Below, piece after piece: positions 25,801 to 33,990 of a stretch of DNA of 64,000 nt. This DNA comes from Ptychodera flava (Eukaryota; Hemichordata; Enteropneusta; Ptychoderidae). The notes beneath the pieces were generated by a model. That model saw nothing but the letters and a program-made list of their open reading frames with translations, had not been told where the DNA came from and did no database searches. Made by a program: the position numbers and the translations under genes. Positions within the stretch are counted from its first letter, which is position 1; each line of letters opens with the position of its first letter. The stretch spans positions 40,149,937-40,213,936 of the forward strand of contig NC_091930.1 of the NCBI RefSeq assembly GCF_041260155.1, in the 5' to 3' direction.

Positions 25801-27221
25801 TTTACTTGCAGTAACCCCATCATTGAGCCGTACCTTGAGAAGAATTTCCAACTTTTATTTGTCTCGACCTTCGAAGTAATCGTTTGTATTCCTTTTAGTG
25901 TGTATTTTTCACAACTGTGCACGCTTAAATTGTTTGCAATGAACGAACGTTTCCTAGACCTCAATGCTATGTGTTGATAGATATTTCGTCGTGATTTGAA
26001 AGAAGATGGGAGAAACTTCCCCTTCCCTTTTGCCGACTCATCTTTAGTTTGCTAAAAGTTTGTCCATTTGGAATCAATCGAAGTTGCGTACTTTCTAGAA
26101 CAAGATGTACCCGCTCTTGACACTTGTGAGTCGAACGCCACACTGCATTTGGACATAGACATGTAGTCATGCTGACTTCTGTGTGCCCAGTCTCTTTGAC
26201 TGTTCGTGGTGTACCACGTCTCAGTAGGCAACATCACATTTCTAAATATTGTAACCTCGTAGAAGTATCATGGGGTACCTCTTGCGTTATTATCGACCCA
26301 GTTTACGACTAACCGGGATAGCGACTATCATCAACAACAATAAACGTACCAGTGGACTAAACCCAAATCCAACTTGGCCACGTAATAATATGTACCTTTT
26401 ATCTTATCAAGATTCGATTTATTACATTTGCTTCGTCATTTGTGGAACAACGTCACCGTCTCTGTTTGCTTGTCAGTAAATGTAGTTATCCAGTCTATTT
26501 GAATCTCGTAGGTCTATATGTCTTTCTGTTTCTGTTGCTCTGTCCCAGTCTGTGTGTCTGTGCCTGTTTGTTTGTTTGTATGTCTGTCTCTTATGCTCTC
26601 TGTCCGTCCATCTCTCGTCTGTCTGCCTGTTTGTCTCGTCTGTCAGCCTGTCTATCTGTCTGTCTCTATCTCATTCGCTTTTTGTCTCTGTCTGTCTGTC
26701 TGCCTCGTCTATTTACATGTCTCTGTCTCTGTGTGCCTGTCTTTTTTCGATTGTTTTTCCATGTTTCTGCTGCCATCTCTGTCCAACTGTCTGCCTATCT
26801 GTTTTCTGTCTCATCTGACTGTATATATGTCTCCCTATTTTCCCTGTGTCTGTCTGTCCCCCCTCTCCAATAAAACTGGAATGTATATCATAATCAATCA
26901 ATTTCTCACAATACAGACCTGGTATCTTCAAAAGCCGCGCCGCTTTTGGAGAAGGCAACTCACGTATCTGGCTTGATGACGTACACTGTACTGGCCTCGA
27001 GGAAAAGTTCTCATCTTGTTCCCATGAACAATGGGGAACACACGATTGTGAGCACTTTGAAGACGTCAGCGTGTTATGCCTAATTCAAAGTAAGAAAGAA
27101 CGATGGGTAAACTCTAAACACCTCATGTGTATGTCCAGGATCTTCCCTCATCATGTCCAATCAAATTTCTTTTTCATGGATCTACAGCTGCACATGGCTA
27201 TGATACGAATTTTAAGTCACA

Positions 27222-27290
<69 letters not shown>

Positions 27291-28225
27291 GAGAGGGGGG
27301 TCTCAATCTATATCTGTATTTCTGACTTTCATTCCATCTTTTTTTAGATGAACATGATATCAGGCTTGTCGGTGAACGAAGTGTGCACGAAGGTCGACTT
27401 GAAATTTTACACAATAGACAGTGGGGAACAGTGTGTGACGATAAATTTGGAAACAAGGACGCATCCACAGCTTGCAGACAACTCGGCTACAGGTAAAGTA
27501 ATTTCACAATCGTAAGGTAACGACTTAAATAATTAACAGTGTTTAAAATCATGCTATGCTTGTGAACGTGTGCCACTATAGTATTGGCAAGGTCGTTGGC
27601 CCGCCATTGGGCAAGACTAGAGTATACAGCCTTAAAACCGAGAAAGAATATGAATTTACATCGAAACAGCGGATCCTGTTGCCACACAAACCAAGAAGAG
27701 TGGATTGGAAAAGGCAAAATGACTTCATAACGGAAACGGAAATTTGGCCAAGCTTTCCTCTGATGTTCCGCCAAATCACTGGCTGAAAAAAATTCAGTTA
27801 GCTCACTTGTTTCACTTGATTTTAACATTTTATACTCAAGAATTACATCAAGTAGTCATCATTAACATTGTAGTTTTATTTTTGTAGATTCACTGATTGT
27901 AATTATGCAATATCCTCTATCTTCAATTGCCTTCGTCATTTATTTTTACATAAACTTTGTGGAGCATTCTCATTCTGTAAATATGGCGAATACTAATTTT
28001 CATATCTTGTTCTGTATACATAAAACAAAAAACCAACCCCGAACCTTCAGTGGAGGGACAACACTTAGTAAGGCGCACTTCAGTGAGGGCGTTGGAGTGA
28101 TATGGCTTGATGAAGTGGAGTGCGTTAACGGACAAACAAACTTAGCAGAGTGTGACCACGCTGCATGGGGAGAGCACGACGGCGAACACGATGAAGATGT
28201 CGGAATCGAGTGTTCGGATCCATAG
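10823..28225 (+). CDS. Multi-domain SRCR protein, signal peptide plus nine SRCR domains (intact)
   Basis: The coding exons are 10823-10892, 11482-11638, 12024-12199, 13433-13559, 14251-14402, 14804-14945, 15929-16110, 16360-16489, 17696-17871, 18168-18312, 19039-19211, 21447-21597, 23482-23654, 24644-24782, 24973-25160, 25471-25615, 26917-27089, 27348-27492 and 28051-28225. They total 2919 nt, an exact multiple of three: 972 residues and a TAG. All introns are GT..AG. Introns between domains are phase 1 and the one inside each domain is phase 2. SRCR domains are extracellular ligand-binding modules of scavenger and pattern-recognition receptors. The two-exon, six-cysteine plan is that of group A SRCR. 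There is no internal transmembrane segment, so this form should be secreted. The ligand is unknown; a role in recognition or immunity is inferred from the family. Confidence 0.88.
11482..12199 (+). CDS. SRCR domain 1 (two exons: 11482-11638, 12024-12199)
   Basis: Residues about 24-135. Exon a carries [25 protein letters not shown] (C2) and RVVCHELGY (C3). Exon b carries [23 protein letters not shown] (C5), FGC (C6), KKC (C7) and VTC (C8). All six group A cysteines are present. The phase-2 junction makes Ser from AG+T. The unusual VLVDD in place of the common YHNG is shared with domain 1 of the downstream paralogue, whose two exons have identical lengths (157 and 176). Confidence 0.88.
13433..14402 (+). 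CDS. SRCR domain 2 (13433-13559, 14251-14402)
   Basis: Residues about 135-228, the shortest domain. Exon a reads [20 protein letters not shown] then TVCDDHF (C2) and VVCRQLGY (C3). Exon b begins [15 protein letters not shown] and lacks the usual SGG...A.FG.GSG lead-in, then IRC, TQC, HDC and LGC (C5-C8). All six cysteines remain. The missing stretch of about eight residues would shorten the loop before the conserved IWLDD strand. The paralogue's domain 2 is also shortened, though less. Confidence 0.85.
14804..16110 (+). CDS. SRCR domain 3 (14804-14945, 15929-16110)
   Basis: Residues about 228-336. Exon a reads [20 protein letters not shown], then ALC (C2) and SVICSKQGH (C3). Exon b starts after the acceptor at 15927-15928, contains [18 protein letters not shown] (C5, C6), NNC (C7) and LTC (C8). 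The strongly conserved IWLDD is replaced by TFQLD and the RQLGY motif by SKQGH, so this is one of the more divergent domains. The 982-base intron holds no recognised element. Confidence 0.78.
16360..17871 (+). CDS. SRCR domain 4 (16360-16489, 17696-17871)
   Basis: Residues about 336-438. Exon a: [20 protein letters not shown], then GRLCADSF (C2) and IACRQMGY (C3). Exon b: [22 protein letters not shown] (C5), IDC (C6), SHNGWDTC (C7) and SLTC (C8). All six cysteines are present. Its intron (16490-17695) contains a TTTA microsatellite and a minisatellite array. A fragment of this domain also reads through a short overlapping frame that is not meaningful. Confidence 0.82.
16793..16842. repeat. 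(TTTA)n microsatellite
   Basis: About twelve uninterrupted TTTA units lie in the intron of SRCR domain 4. A short (AATA)n run follows near 17147-17168. Confidence 0.95.
17190..17610. repeat. Minisatellite with alternating 31- and 33-bp units
   Basis: The core GATCAGTGTGGCATATGGAT is repeated more than ten times, each time followed either by a CATGCCATACA-type or a CACACGTCATACT-type spacer, giving two interleaved unit lengths. A single diverged unit occurs about 650 bases upstream near 16540-16580, likely the seed. Long open frames across the array are artefacts of the repeat period. Confidence 0.9.
18168..19211 (+). CDS. SRCR domain 5 (18168-18312, 19039-19211)
   Basis: Residues about 438-544. 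Exon a: [18 protein letters not shown], then WGTVCDDDF (C2) and VVCRQLGY (C3). Exon b: [23 protein letters not shown] (C5), NKC (C6), [11 protein letters not shown] (C7) and IRC (C8). This is a near-consensus domain with all six cysteines. A tRNA-derived SINE lies in its intron. The next intron (19212-21446) is 2.2 kb and contains only repeats. Confidence 0.87.
18494..18620 (+). mobile_element. tRNA-derived SINE, copy 1
   Basis: The 5' part carries a pol III A-box-like TGCCCGAGCGG (18499-18509) and a B-box-like AGTTCGACCC about 60 bases downstream. It is followed by GATTGAAACC and an A-rich end. The whole block matches, in order, the inverse sequence at about 33480-33620, so it is a repeat family and not a tRNA gene. 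Confidence 0.6.
20649..20678. repeat. Perfect 14-bp hairpin
   Basis: CACAGTCCCTCTAT and its exact inverse are separated by two bases. It lies just upstream of the dispersed repeat copy at 20690. There is no evidence of a terminator or ncRNA role. Confidence 0.7.
20690..21060 (+). repeat. Dispersed repeat family copy 2
   Basis: It contains the ordered blocks GCCTCGAAAGTGAAAGACTT, GGGGTCACCGTGCA, AATTCAAAATGGCCGCCAT and CCCGTGTTAACTC, shared with the copy at 8045 and others. It is intronic (between domains 5 and 6) and non-coding. Confidence 0.65.
21447..23654 (+). CDS. SRCR domain 6, missing cysteines C2 and C7 (21447-21597, 23482-23654)
   Basis: Residues about 544-652. Exon a: [20 protein letters not shown], then [12 protein letters not shown] where other domains have WGTVCDD, so C2 is absent, then VVCRELGY (C3). 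Exon b: [23 protein letters not shown] (C5), KHC (C6), a polar segment with no C7, and TVVC (C8). C2 and C7 are disulfide partners in SRCR folds, so both halves of one bond are lost together. Domain 6 of the paralogue keeps both. Frame and splice sites are intact. Confidence 0.82.
23222..23400. repeat. Dispersed-looking repeat with (GTCC)n core
   Basis: A lead-in with AGCTTCGCTGTCAGCGACG is followed by about seven GTCC units, then a unique tail ending near GGGTGACCTTAC. The arrangement of unique flank, tetranucleotide core and unique flank suggests an interspersed element that carries its own microsatellite. Only one copy is in this window. It is in the intron of domain 6. Confidence 0.4.
24644..25160 (+). 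CDS. SRCR domain 7 (24644-24782, 24973-25160)
   Basis: Residues about 652-761. Exon a: [20 protein letters not shown], then RKLCTQDD (C2) and VACRQLGY (C3). Exon b is the longest second half (188 nt): [20 protein letters not shown] replaces the usual GEGSGPIWLDD, then TVRC (C5), TQC (C6), VMC (C7) and YVQC (C8). All cysteines are kept but the middle loop is atypical. The in-domain intron is only 190 bases. Confidence 0.8.
25471..27089 (+). CDS. SRCR domain 8 (25471-25615, 26917-27089)
   Basis: Residues about 761-867. Exon a: [28 protein letters not shown] (C2), VVCRQLGY (C3). Exon b: [21 protein letters not shown]5 at VHC, SSC (C6), GTHDC (C7), SVLC (C8). It is a consensus-like domain and the one most similar to its counterpart in the paralogue. 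The exon ends with a single A before GTAAGA. That phase-1 end can join domain 9 or, in the same frame, the transmembrane exon at 28654. Confidence 0.88.
26516..26870. repeat. Diverged (TCTG)n pyrimidine-rich tract
   Basis: This is about 350 bases of degenerate TCTG/TGTC repeats in the intron of domain 8. Open frames run across it in several phases because of the period and are not genes. A similar shorter tract lies at 41968-42095 in the intron of paralogue domain 1. Confidence 0.9.
27225..27300. repeat. (GA)n microsatellite
   Basis: About 30 GA units end in a G-rich run in the intron between domains 8 and 9. The paralogue has a (GA)n tract in the equivalent intron (59779-59865). Confidence 0.95.
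27348..28225 (+). CDS. SRCR domain 9 and stop codon (27348-27492, 28051-28225)
   Basis: Residues about 867-972. Exon a: [27 protein letters not shown] (C2), TACRQLGY (C3). Exon b: [23 protein letters not shown] (C5), AEC (C6), [11 protein letters not shown] with Gly where C7 is expected, IEC (C8), then SDP and TAG at 28223-28225. C2 is therefore left without its partner. The paralogue's domain 9 has C7 and also ends in a stop two residues after CS, so termination here is old and not a recent nonsense change. Confidence 0.85.
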
Positions 28226-28276
28226 GATATGCAAAATATACTGTAAAATGTGAGCAGTATCTCCTTATATGTGTGT

Positions 28277-28279
<3 letters not shown>

Positions 28280-28337
<58 letters not shown>
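28280..28337. repeat. (AG)n microsatellite in the presumed 3' UTR
   Basis: An uninterrupted AG run lies about 55 bases after the domain 9 stop codon, between that stop and the candidate transmembrane exon. Confidence 0.95.
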
Positions 28338-28341
<4 letters not shown>

Positions 28342-28653
28342 ACGTTTTTACTGACATGTACAGCAGACATCATTAACTCAATTCTCGCGATATACTTTGT
28401 TTCTTTGGAATGAACTGTTTAAGTAAGTTTGATTACGGCAGTGTAAAATATCTCTTTAGTTCAACGTTTAGTGGGAGAAGATTTTGCTTAACGCCGAAGA
28501 CAGCACTGCTGTGACCGAACAGGGATGAGCAATATGCAGAATATACTTGAATTGATTGTTGTTAGAGTGAGGAAGACACCGTATTTCACATAAATTGGGA
28601 TATGTCTCATAATATTGCGATTGATTGAATGTTTTCTCTTTTATTTCTTTCAG

Positions 28654-28856
28654 AGACCACGGAATTAATAGTATTCACAAAAATACAAGAAACAGATAGC
28701 AAGAGACATTGCCTATTGGCAGTATTTATGGGTCTATCAACATGTATCGCATGTTTACTTTATATTCCTTTTTTATTATATTTTCTATTAAATGAAGATC
28801 GCATATACCTTGCATATTCTAATTCAATACACCCTTTAATTAGAATCGCACACTAA
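28654..28856 (+). CDS. Candidate alternative 3' exon: transmembrane segment and short cytoplasmic tail
   Basis: A strong acceptor (pyrimidine tract then TTTCAG, ending 28653) opens a phase-1 exon: TTELIVFTKIQETDSKRH, then a hydrophobic run of about 25 residues beginning CLLAVFMGLSTCIACLLYIP, then NEDRIYLAYSNSIHPLIRIAH in two parts and a TAA at 28854. Joined directly to domain 8 (exon end 27089) it makes an in-frame 2802-nt CDS (933 residues plus stop). It would give a type I membrane form lacking domain 9. No such exon was found after the paralogue. Transcript evidence is needed to confirm use. Confidence 0.5.
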
Positions 28857-29868
28857 GCTTAGTGCCGAATTCGCAAGATAGGTAACGTTCCTGATTCTTT
28901 CAAAATTGAGAGCGATTAGTTGTTAACATTAAAGAAAAGATAACCAGGTCAGACCTATGGATGTCGTGTATTAACTTCGCCGTGTAGCTTTGCAATGGAG
29001 ATGGAGTGTTTATCAGTTGCATTAAATTCCATGATCAATTTGTCATTAATACCTTATAAATACAATATATAGCATGTTTACAGGGACAGCTTCAGACTAG
29101 CAAATAAATTAAATCTATACTTGGCGTCAATATTGCAAACTGTAAAGTTACTAAGGCGCTTTTCCTCATAAAAACAAACATATACATCGAACCGAAGTCT
29201 ATTCTACGCTGTATGGTTCATATCTCAATAAACATCGTAAAAATAACGGATCTCAAAGTTGGGGAGGGGTCACCGATTAATTTTTTGTGTTAGGGGGCCC
29301 TGCATTACCCAAGGCCCATGCGTTTTCAACTTCACGCAGAGTTTAGTTTTTGCCAATTTGGTTTTTTTTATCTGTTGTTTCTATATATACTGTGTAGAGC
29401 ACGATGAGTAGACAAGAAAATTACGAAAAAACGTAGTGTTCCGTATTTTTTTAACAAATGTCAATGCAAATTAATCGTATAGAGAGCCAGAGCATTACCA
29501 TCGTAATCTTTACACGGGAACTGCAGCGCCCTTCTTGGATCTTGTTCTCTCGTGGAATACAGGTTATACGTAGTGTCGAAGGTTTTAGGTTCGGTCCCCG
29601 GCATTGGTACTGTTTATTATACATTATAAACAAAGTATAAATATTAAATGTCCCTGTGAAATTAATGAAATGTTCCTTCCGCATCGGTGTGAGGATAGCT
29701 GTGCGAAGCAAACCTGGCTAGAGTTTGGATGACACAATTAGAAAAATGAAATATTAATCCTGAGAGTTGGGGACTTTTTTATCATTCCCCCTAAGATTCC
29801 AAGCCATCATTCCTAATGCTTACCGCCCCTTTTATAATTTTTGACCTCATTTCAATAATCACACACAC
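28857..29868. other. Downstream flank of the SRCR gene; no gene seen
   Basis: AATAAA hexamers occur (for example 29227-29232) and could serve as polyadenylation signals, but their use cannot be judged. A region near 29560-29600 contains GGTTCGGTCCCCG, a B-box-like match without a clear A box. No coding feature was recognised. Confidence 0.4.
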
Positions 29869-30362
29869 AACTTTGACGTCATCACTTCTAGAAATGTCAC
29901 ATGCACAATGTTGCCTAAAAACTTATATTGATCCCAAACTTCTCCAATTCGTCGAGTGCCATTGTATTCACATAATATAAGTTTCATAACTCAGGCTTTC
30001 TGACTATTTTTCTGTTTGGCATGAGTACTTTAGCTGAATTATACACGATTATAACAGCGTGTAAAGTATGCCTCAAGCTGACCTTTATCCATTTTCAAAG
30101 TGTACGTTATCGAAATTGTATTGCTGTGTAATTCTACGATGTATAAGCGATAATCATTGAAACAGGTCAGTGTTTCAGCCAATCCTGGTGAGTGATAGCA
30201 TGTTATCGATTCCTTAACTTTCACATCTATATTGCAATACGTCTGTTTGACCTGCTAATTTTACTACACTGGCTTCCTGTACACCTAAGCATTTGTAGTC
30301 AATTATTGTCCTTGTAGCAAAAAATATTATTAATAACCGCGACGATGGAAATGAATTATCAA
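29869..30362. repeat. Long direct repeat, part 1 (copy A)
   Basis: It is near-identical along about 490 bases (roughly nine in ten bases by eye) to 61736-62256. It starts CACAACTTTGACGTCATCAC and ends near ATGGAAATGAATTA. It is non-coding on inspection. It lies downstream of the intact gene just as the partner lies downstream of the decayed array. Confidence 0.8.
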
Positions 30363-30904
30363 GAAATATGGTTTTCATACGTAGCTCGTCAAGAGACTAT
30401 CACGTATTTCGCGAGACAAATATTGATAAAGAGACACTCACCCAGGTTCAGCCACTCCCTGCTTGATCGTTCTGCTTTCTTGAGAACAACCGTGATGGTA
30501 CTATGCGTATGGAAATGAGTATTCCTTCTATGTATATTATTTGTGAAAGATAAAAAACATCCAATTTGATTTCAATTTCAACCTGTGCAAATGCCATGAC
30601 ATTTAAAATGGTGGTTTCTTCGTCTGAAACCGTTTGATTGGTTGAACCCAGAATTCGAATGGACCATGCTACAAACAAAACCACGTTAACAAACGTGCAT
30701 ACACGTTGAATCACGTGTATTCCCCCTTACGCGTTTTAACACATGGGTTTGTTTGTATCGCCATTATGTTATCTCTTTGGCATATTGACGCTGTAGAACG
30801 GTTATTTTGTTGCTGGAGTAAAACTATTTTACATAACAAACAAGTTCTTGGCATTGGTCATTTTATAGAGAAGCACGCTGTGCTCAAGAATACTGACGTA
30901 TGTC

Positions 30905-31120
30905 AATGTCAGTGCTGTAAGAATAGTGACAATCTGCGGCTCACGTCCACGTCCGTCCATAAAATCCGACCGAGAGCGTTCAGATCAAAAGGGAGCCAAA
31001 TTCAAGACGTCCCAGGTCCTTGTGTGTTCCTTGTCACAGAAACACAACGTTGTGGCATCTTGATTATTATTTAGGCAAGTTATTTTAGCCACCCAGGTAT
31101 CTACTCTCAGATAGTTAGTT
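30905..31120. repeat. Direct repeat pair, copy A (partner 33795-33990)
   Basis: Shared ordered blocks include ACAATCTGCG, GACGTCCA-type sequence, TGTGTGTTCCTTG, a GTCGCATCTTGA-type block and GAGTATTATTT-like sequence. It is about 200 bases long. Function is unknown; the partner has a TATATAAA motif at its start and a GTAAGT-like site at its end. Confidence 0.5.
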
Positions 31121-31281
31121 ACCTTGCTCGCGCAATCATAGTACTGTGAAGATTTTAGCAGCACAGCGGACAAGTGTATGTGCACTGCCGTCAGTTGGGG
31201 TGTCGATATGCGAGAAGCAATTTACTAAGCGAATGCGTAGATTTCATTGCAGCGCGACACAAATCTTGAGAGAAGAAGGGT

Positions 31282-32450
31282 TATTAGCCCCTACAGGTAT
31301 ACTTTCAGTTGCAACGTCTTATCTCCCGAGGAAAAAAACCATAACGACAACAACAAACAAACAAACAAACAAATAAACAAACAAACAAACAAACAAACAA
31401 AATGGGGAACTTTGCTTCGTTGTTTACTGAGTATCAAACAGCTTGCTGTGTGTCAACCCTCGATCATTAACGCCTACGCTCGATCATTATCAACAGGCTC
31501 AAGGGTCCATGATAAGACGACGATAAATATAATTATGTCCAGTTTCGTTACCCAGTAGCTTTTTGACTTGGCTCGCTCGGACAGAAGTTCCGGAACTTTT
31601 GCTCCTTTTTTGTCACTTCAGAAAATAAAAGGTATTAATGGCGCGGAAGATCATCTTCCGAATGCTACATTAACAAATACTCCTGGATCCCAAAATGCCT
31701 GGCATTGAAGATGTTCTCGTTTGCTTGTTTACTACGAGAGAGTACTGGATTTAAGGCATGCGGAACATTGATCTAAGCGGTGATTTGAATGCGGAAGAAG
31801 GAAGTACAATGGTAAACTACGTGTCATATTCCTTCATTCACATGATATTCTCGGGAAATATCAAATTTACTTTTCTTTGTAGTGGAGTCTGTTTCACCCC
31901 CGTTGGACGTGCTCCATCGTTGAAATGATTATTATTCGAAACTGTGTGATCACGGAGTCGGCATCTGCCGCAATAGTTCGCACATGGTTGACCAGCAAAC
32001 AACAAGCACCTCCGACCAATTCCTTAATTGGTTGATAGGGAGAGCCAAGTCTGACTGTTGTGAAAGCTTTGCGCATGAGCATAAACGTAATACAAGCTGC
32101 ATATCGTATCCGTCTCGCAAACAAACGCACGTGGACGGAATTCGGTGTCAATCTCAGTGAAACCCCAAAGCATTGGTAGATTTAGCATCGGTTAAAAACA
32201 AAGAAATAACTTTCTAGCTGTAGGTAAATATTTGTGAAAGGGGCAGAAACCAATATGATGATCGCTTGTGACAAAGCCATGTACGGTGGCACCATGATGA
32301 GAGCATCGATGTGCTCAACAGCGAATCATAGCTGAGCATAGAGAGAAAAGAGAAATCATTTACTTTCGGGACGCAGTCTGCAATACCTCTGGTCTGCATC
32401 ATTCGTTCCTCCACTGTAGATAAACATCATTACGATGAATAACCACAGTA
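31282..32450. repeat. Long direct repeat, part 2 (copy A)
   Basis: It matches 62945-64000 over at least 1 kb, starting at ACTTTCAGTTGCAACGTCTT and including CATGGTTGACCAGCAAACAA and GATGAGAGCATCGATGTGCT. A minus-strand frame (32214-32414) starts MEERMMQTRGIADCVPKVN and is also open in the other copy (63769-63990). I do not recognise it. An (AAAC)n tract lies at 31350-31401 and is present only here. Confidence 0.75.
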
Positions 32451-33479
32451 TCCATATTAATTTCGCATTACGTTTCTTGTATAAAGGTCATAAACTCTAT
32501 GGTGCAGTTCAAAGATCTCTATTAAAACGATTTTACGATGCTTTGTCAAGCTTATCAGGATCGAAAACAAAATGACTCACTTCGATTAGTTTCCATCGTT
32601 GCCCGTTATCTTCATTGTATTGTTTTACATCCATGTCATCCGCTACCATCCCCATTGCATGGTGTGTGGCAAGCTTGATAACAGAAGTTTGTGATTTTAG
32701 TTCCGTCCGTTACTTGAGTTACAAGTGACAAGTGATTCATTTCTTCCGACGCGTTTGTATCTTGATATCGTGCCAACGACTACACAGTTAAACGAAATCA
32801 CGCTGACTCAGATGTTTAGCTTGTTTTATAACAAAGAAATGTGAAAAGTTTCCTCGAACAAAATGCTTGAAGATAACTAAATCAAATAATAATCTTTTTG
32901 AACGACCCATTCAAAGATTCGGAGAGTCTTGAGTTATTGGCAAACAGGCTTCGGGTTTTCATTTGTTGTCAACAGGCCACTCAATGCCGAGTTTGACCGC
33001 GAAAGACAGAATATAAGTAACAAGACTGCTCTGCCGCTGAAGTTGACCCTGTGGTACAAACGGCGAGTACGAACTATTCTGCTGATGAATCTACTCATCA
33101 ATTATTGTTTTATATCTGACATGCTGTTGGCCATGGCAGTTAGAGAGTATATGGTCACGGTAATTACCGCAAAACATTTTTCGGATTTTCCTACAGTTTT
33201 TAAATATAATTCGTCGCGTCAGTGCAAGAAGGTTGTAACTGGCATTCTGGTTGAAATTACTCTTCCTCTGGAAATAACTGAGACCTGGCATGCCTTGTTG
33301 CGTAAGGCAAAATTCAGTCAAAGTGAAACTTTTGTTTTTCAATATTCATTTTCTTAAAAGGACATGTTTCACATTGCTATATTATGGCTACACTTATGAG
33401 ACCGACCATAAAAGTTTTAAATTTCTCGTGGACCTGCCAAATAAGTGAAATTTGCAGACGTGAGCTTATTACACTGACG
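32451..33479. other. No supported gene
   Basis: The longest frame in this interval is 32929-33357 plus (142 codons counted from a TTG). It has no recognised domain, no usable ATG context and no splice partner, so I do not call it. Confidence 0.35.
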
Positions 33480-33620
33480 TGAAGATTTATCACAAGAACT
33501 GGCTTGAATAGCTAGCAGGACAAATAAATACAGTTAGTTTTCAATCAGGTTCGAACCCACAACATACGGCAGTCAGTCACCTGGCAGAGAAGCCACGGAC
33601 AGAATCGCTTGGCTAAATCC
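33480..33620 (-). mobile_element. tRNA-derived SINE, copy 2
   Basis: Read on the minus strand from 33620 it gives GGATTTAGCCAAGCGATTCT, then CCAGGTGACTGACTGCCGTA, then the B-box-like GGGTTCGAACCTGATTGAAA. This matches copy 1 at 18494 block for block. The similarity to tRNA is limited to the A and B boxes, so it is a SINE head and not a tRNA gene. Confidence 0.6.
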
Positions 33621-33794
33621 TCAATAATACTAATATTTCAAAATTCAATAGAAAATATGAAGGCGAAGCTGGAGCTGACGAGTGATAATGTAGAACTGTA
33701 CACCTTTTTATTGACACGGTAGAACTATTTGTGTCATTTTGCTTCCAGAGTAGAACAATTAGCCATGGCTGCACTCTTGTAAATGATCGTTCTA

Positions 33795-33990
33795 CAGAGA
33801 AACACACGTCACAATCTGCGACTGACGTCCAAAGCTCTATATAAATCCAGCTTACAGGAAAAGAGCTTTTAGACCAGAAGAGGGTTAAATTTCATCCGAC
33901 CCTGTGTGTTCCTTGCCGAAGAAAGCACAGAATTGTCGCATCTTTGAGTATTATTTCGGTAAGTCTCTTATCTCTACCCATCTCAGTATA
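33795..33990 (+). repeat. Direct repeat pair, copy B, with TATA-like and donor-like motifs
   Basis: Copy of 30905-31120. It holds TATATAAATCC near 33839 and ends ATTTCGGTAAGTCTC. A TATA motif followed about 130 bases later by a good donor is what a promoter plus first exon could look like, but nothing ties it to a gene. Confidence 0.4.

Noticed and set aside
26442..26976. Overlapping open frames of 80-150 codons rich in Ser, Cys, Val and Leu
   Set aside because: They are translations of the diverged TCTG repeat in several phases, followed by the true SRCR exon at 26917.
29540..29620. Third SINE copy suggested by GGTTCGGTCCCCG
   Set aside because: No A box or family blocks upstream; the match is limited to the B-box-like string.
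30706..31074. 122-codon frame with several Cys residues
   Set aside because: It starts at TTG and runs across a dispersed repeat whose partner (33795-33990) does not preserve it.
32929..33357. 142-codon open frame on the plus strand
   Set aside because: It starts at TTG rather than ATG, shows no recognised domain or splice context, and lies in repeat-rich intergenic DNA.
33541..33620. Possible tRNA gene (GGTTCGAACC present)
   Set aside because: No cloverleaf can be drawn; the block matches a second copy at 18494 beyond the tRNA-like part, so it is a SINE.
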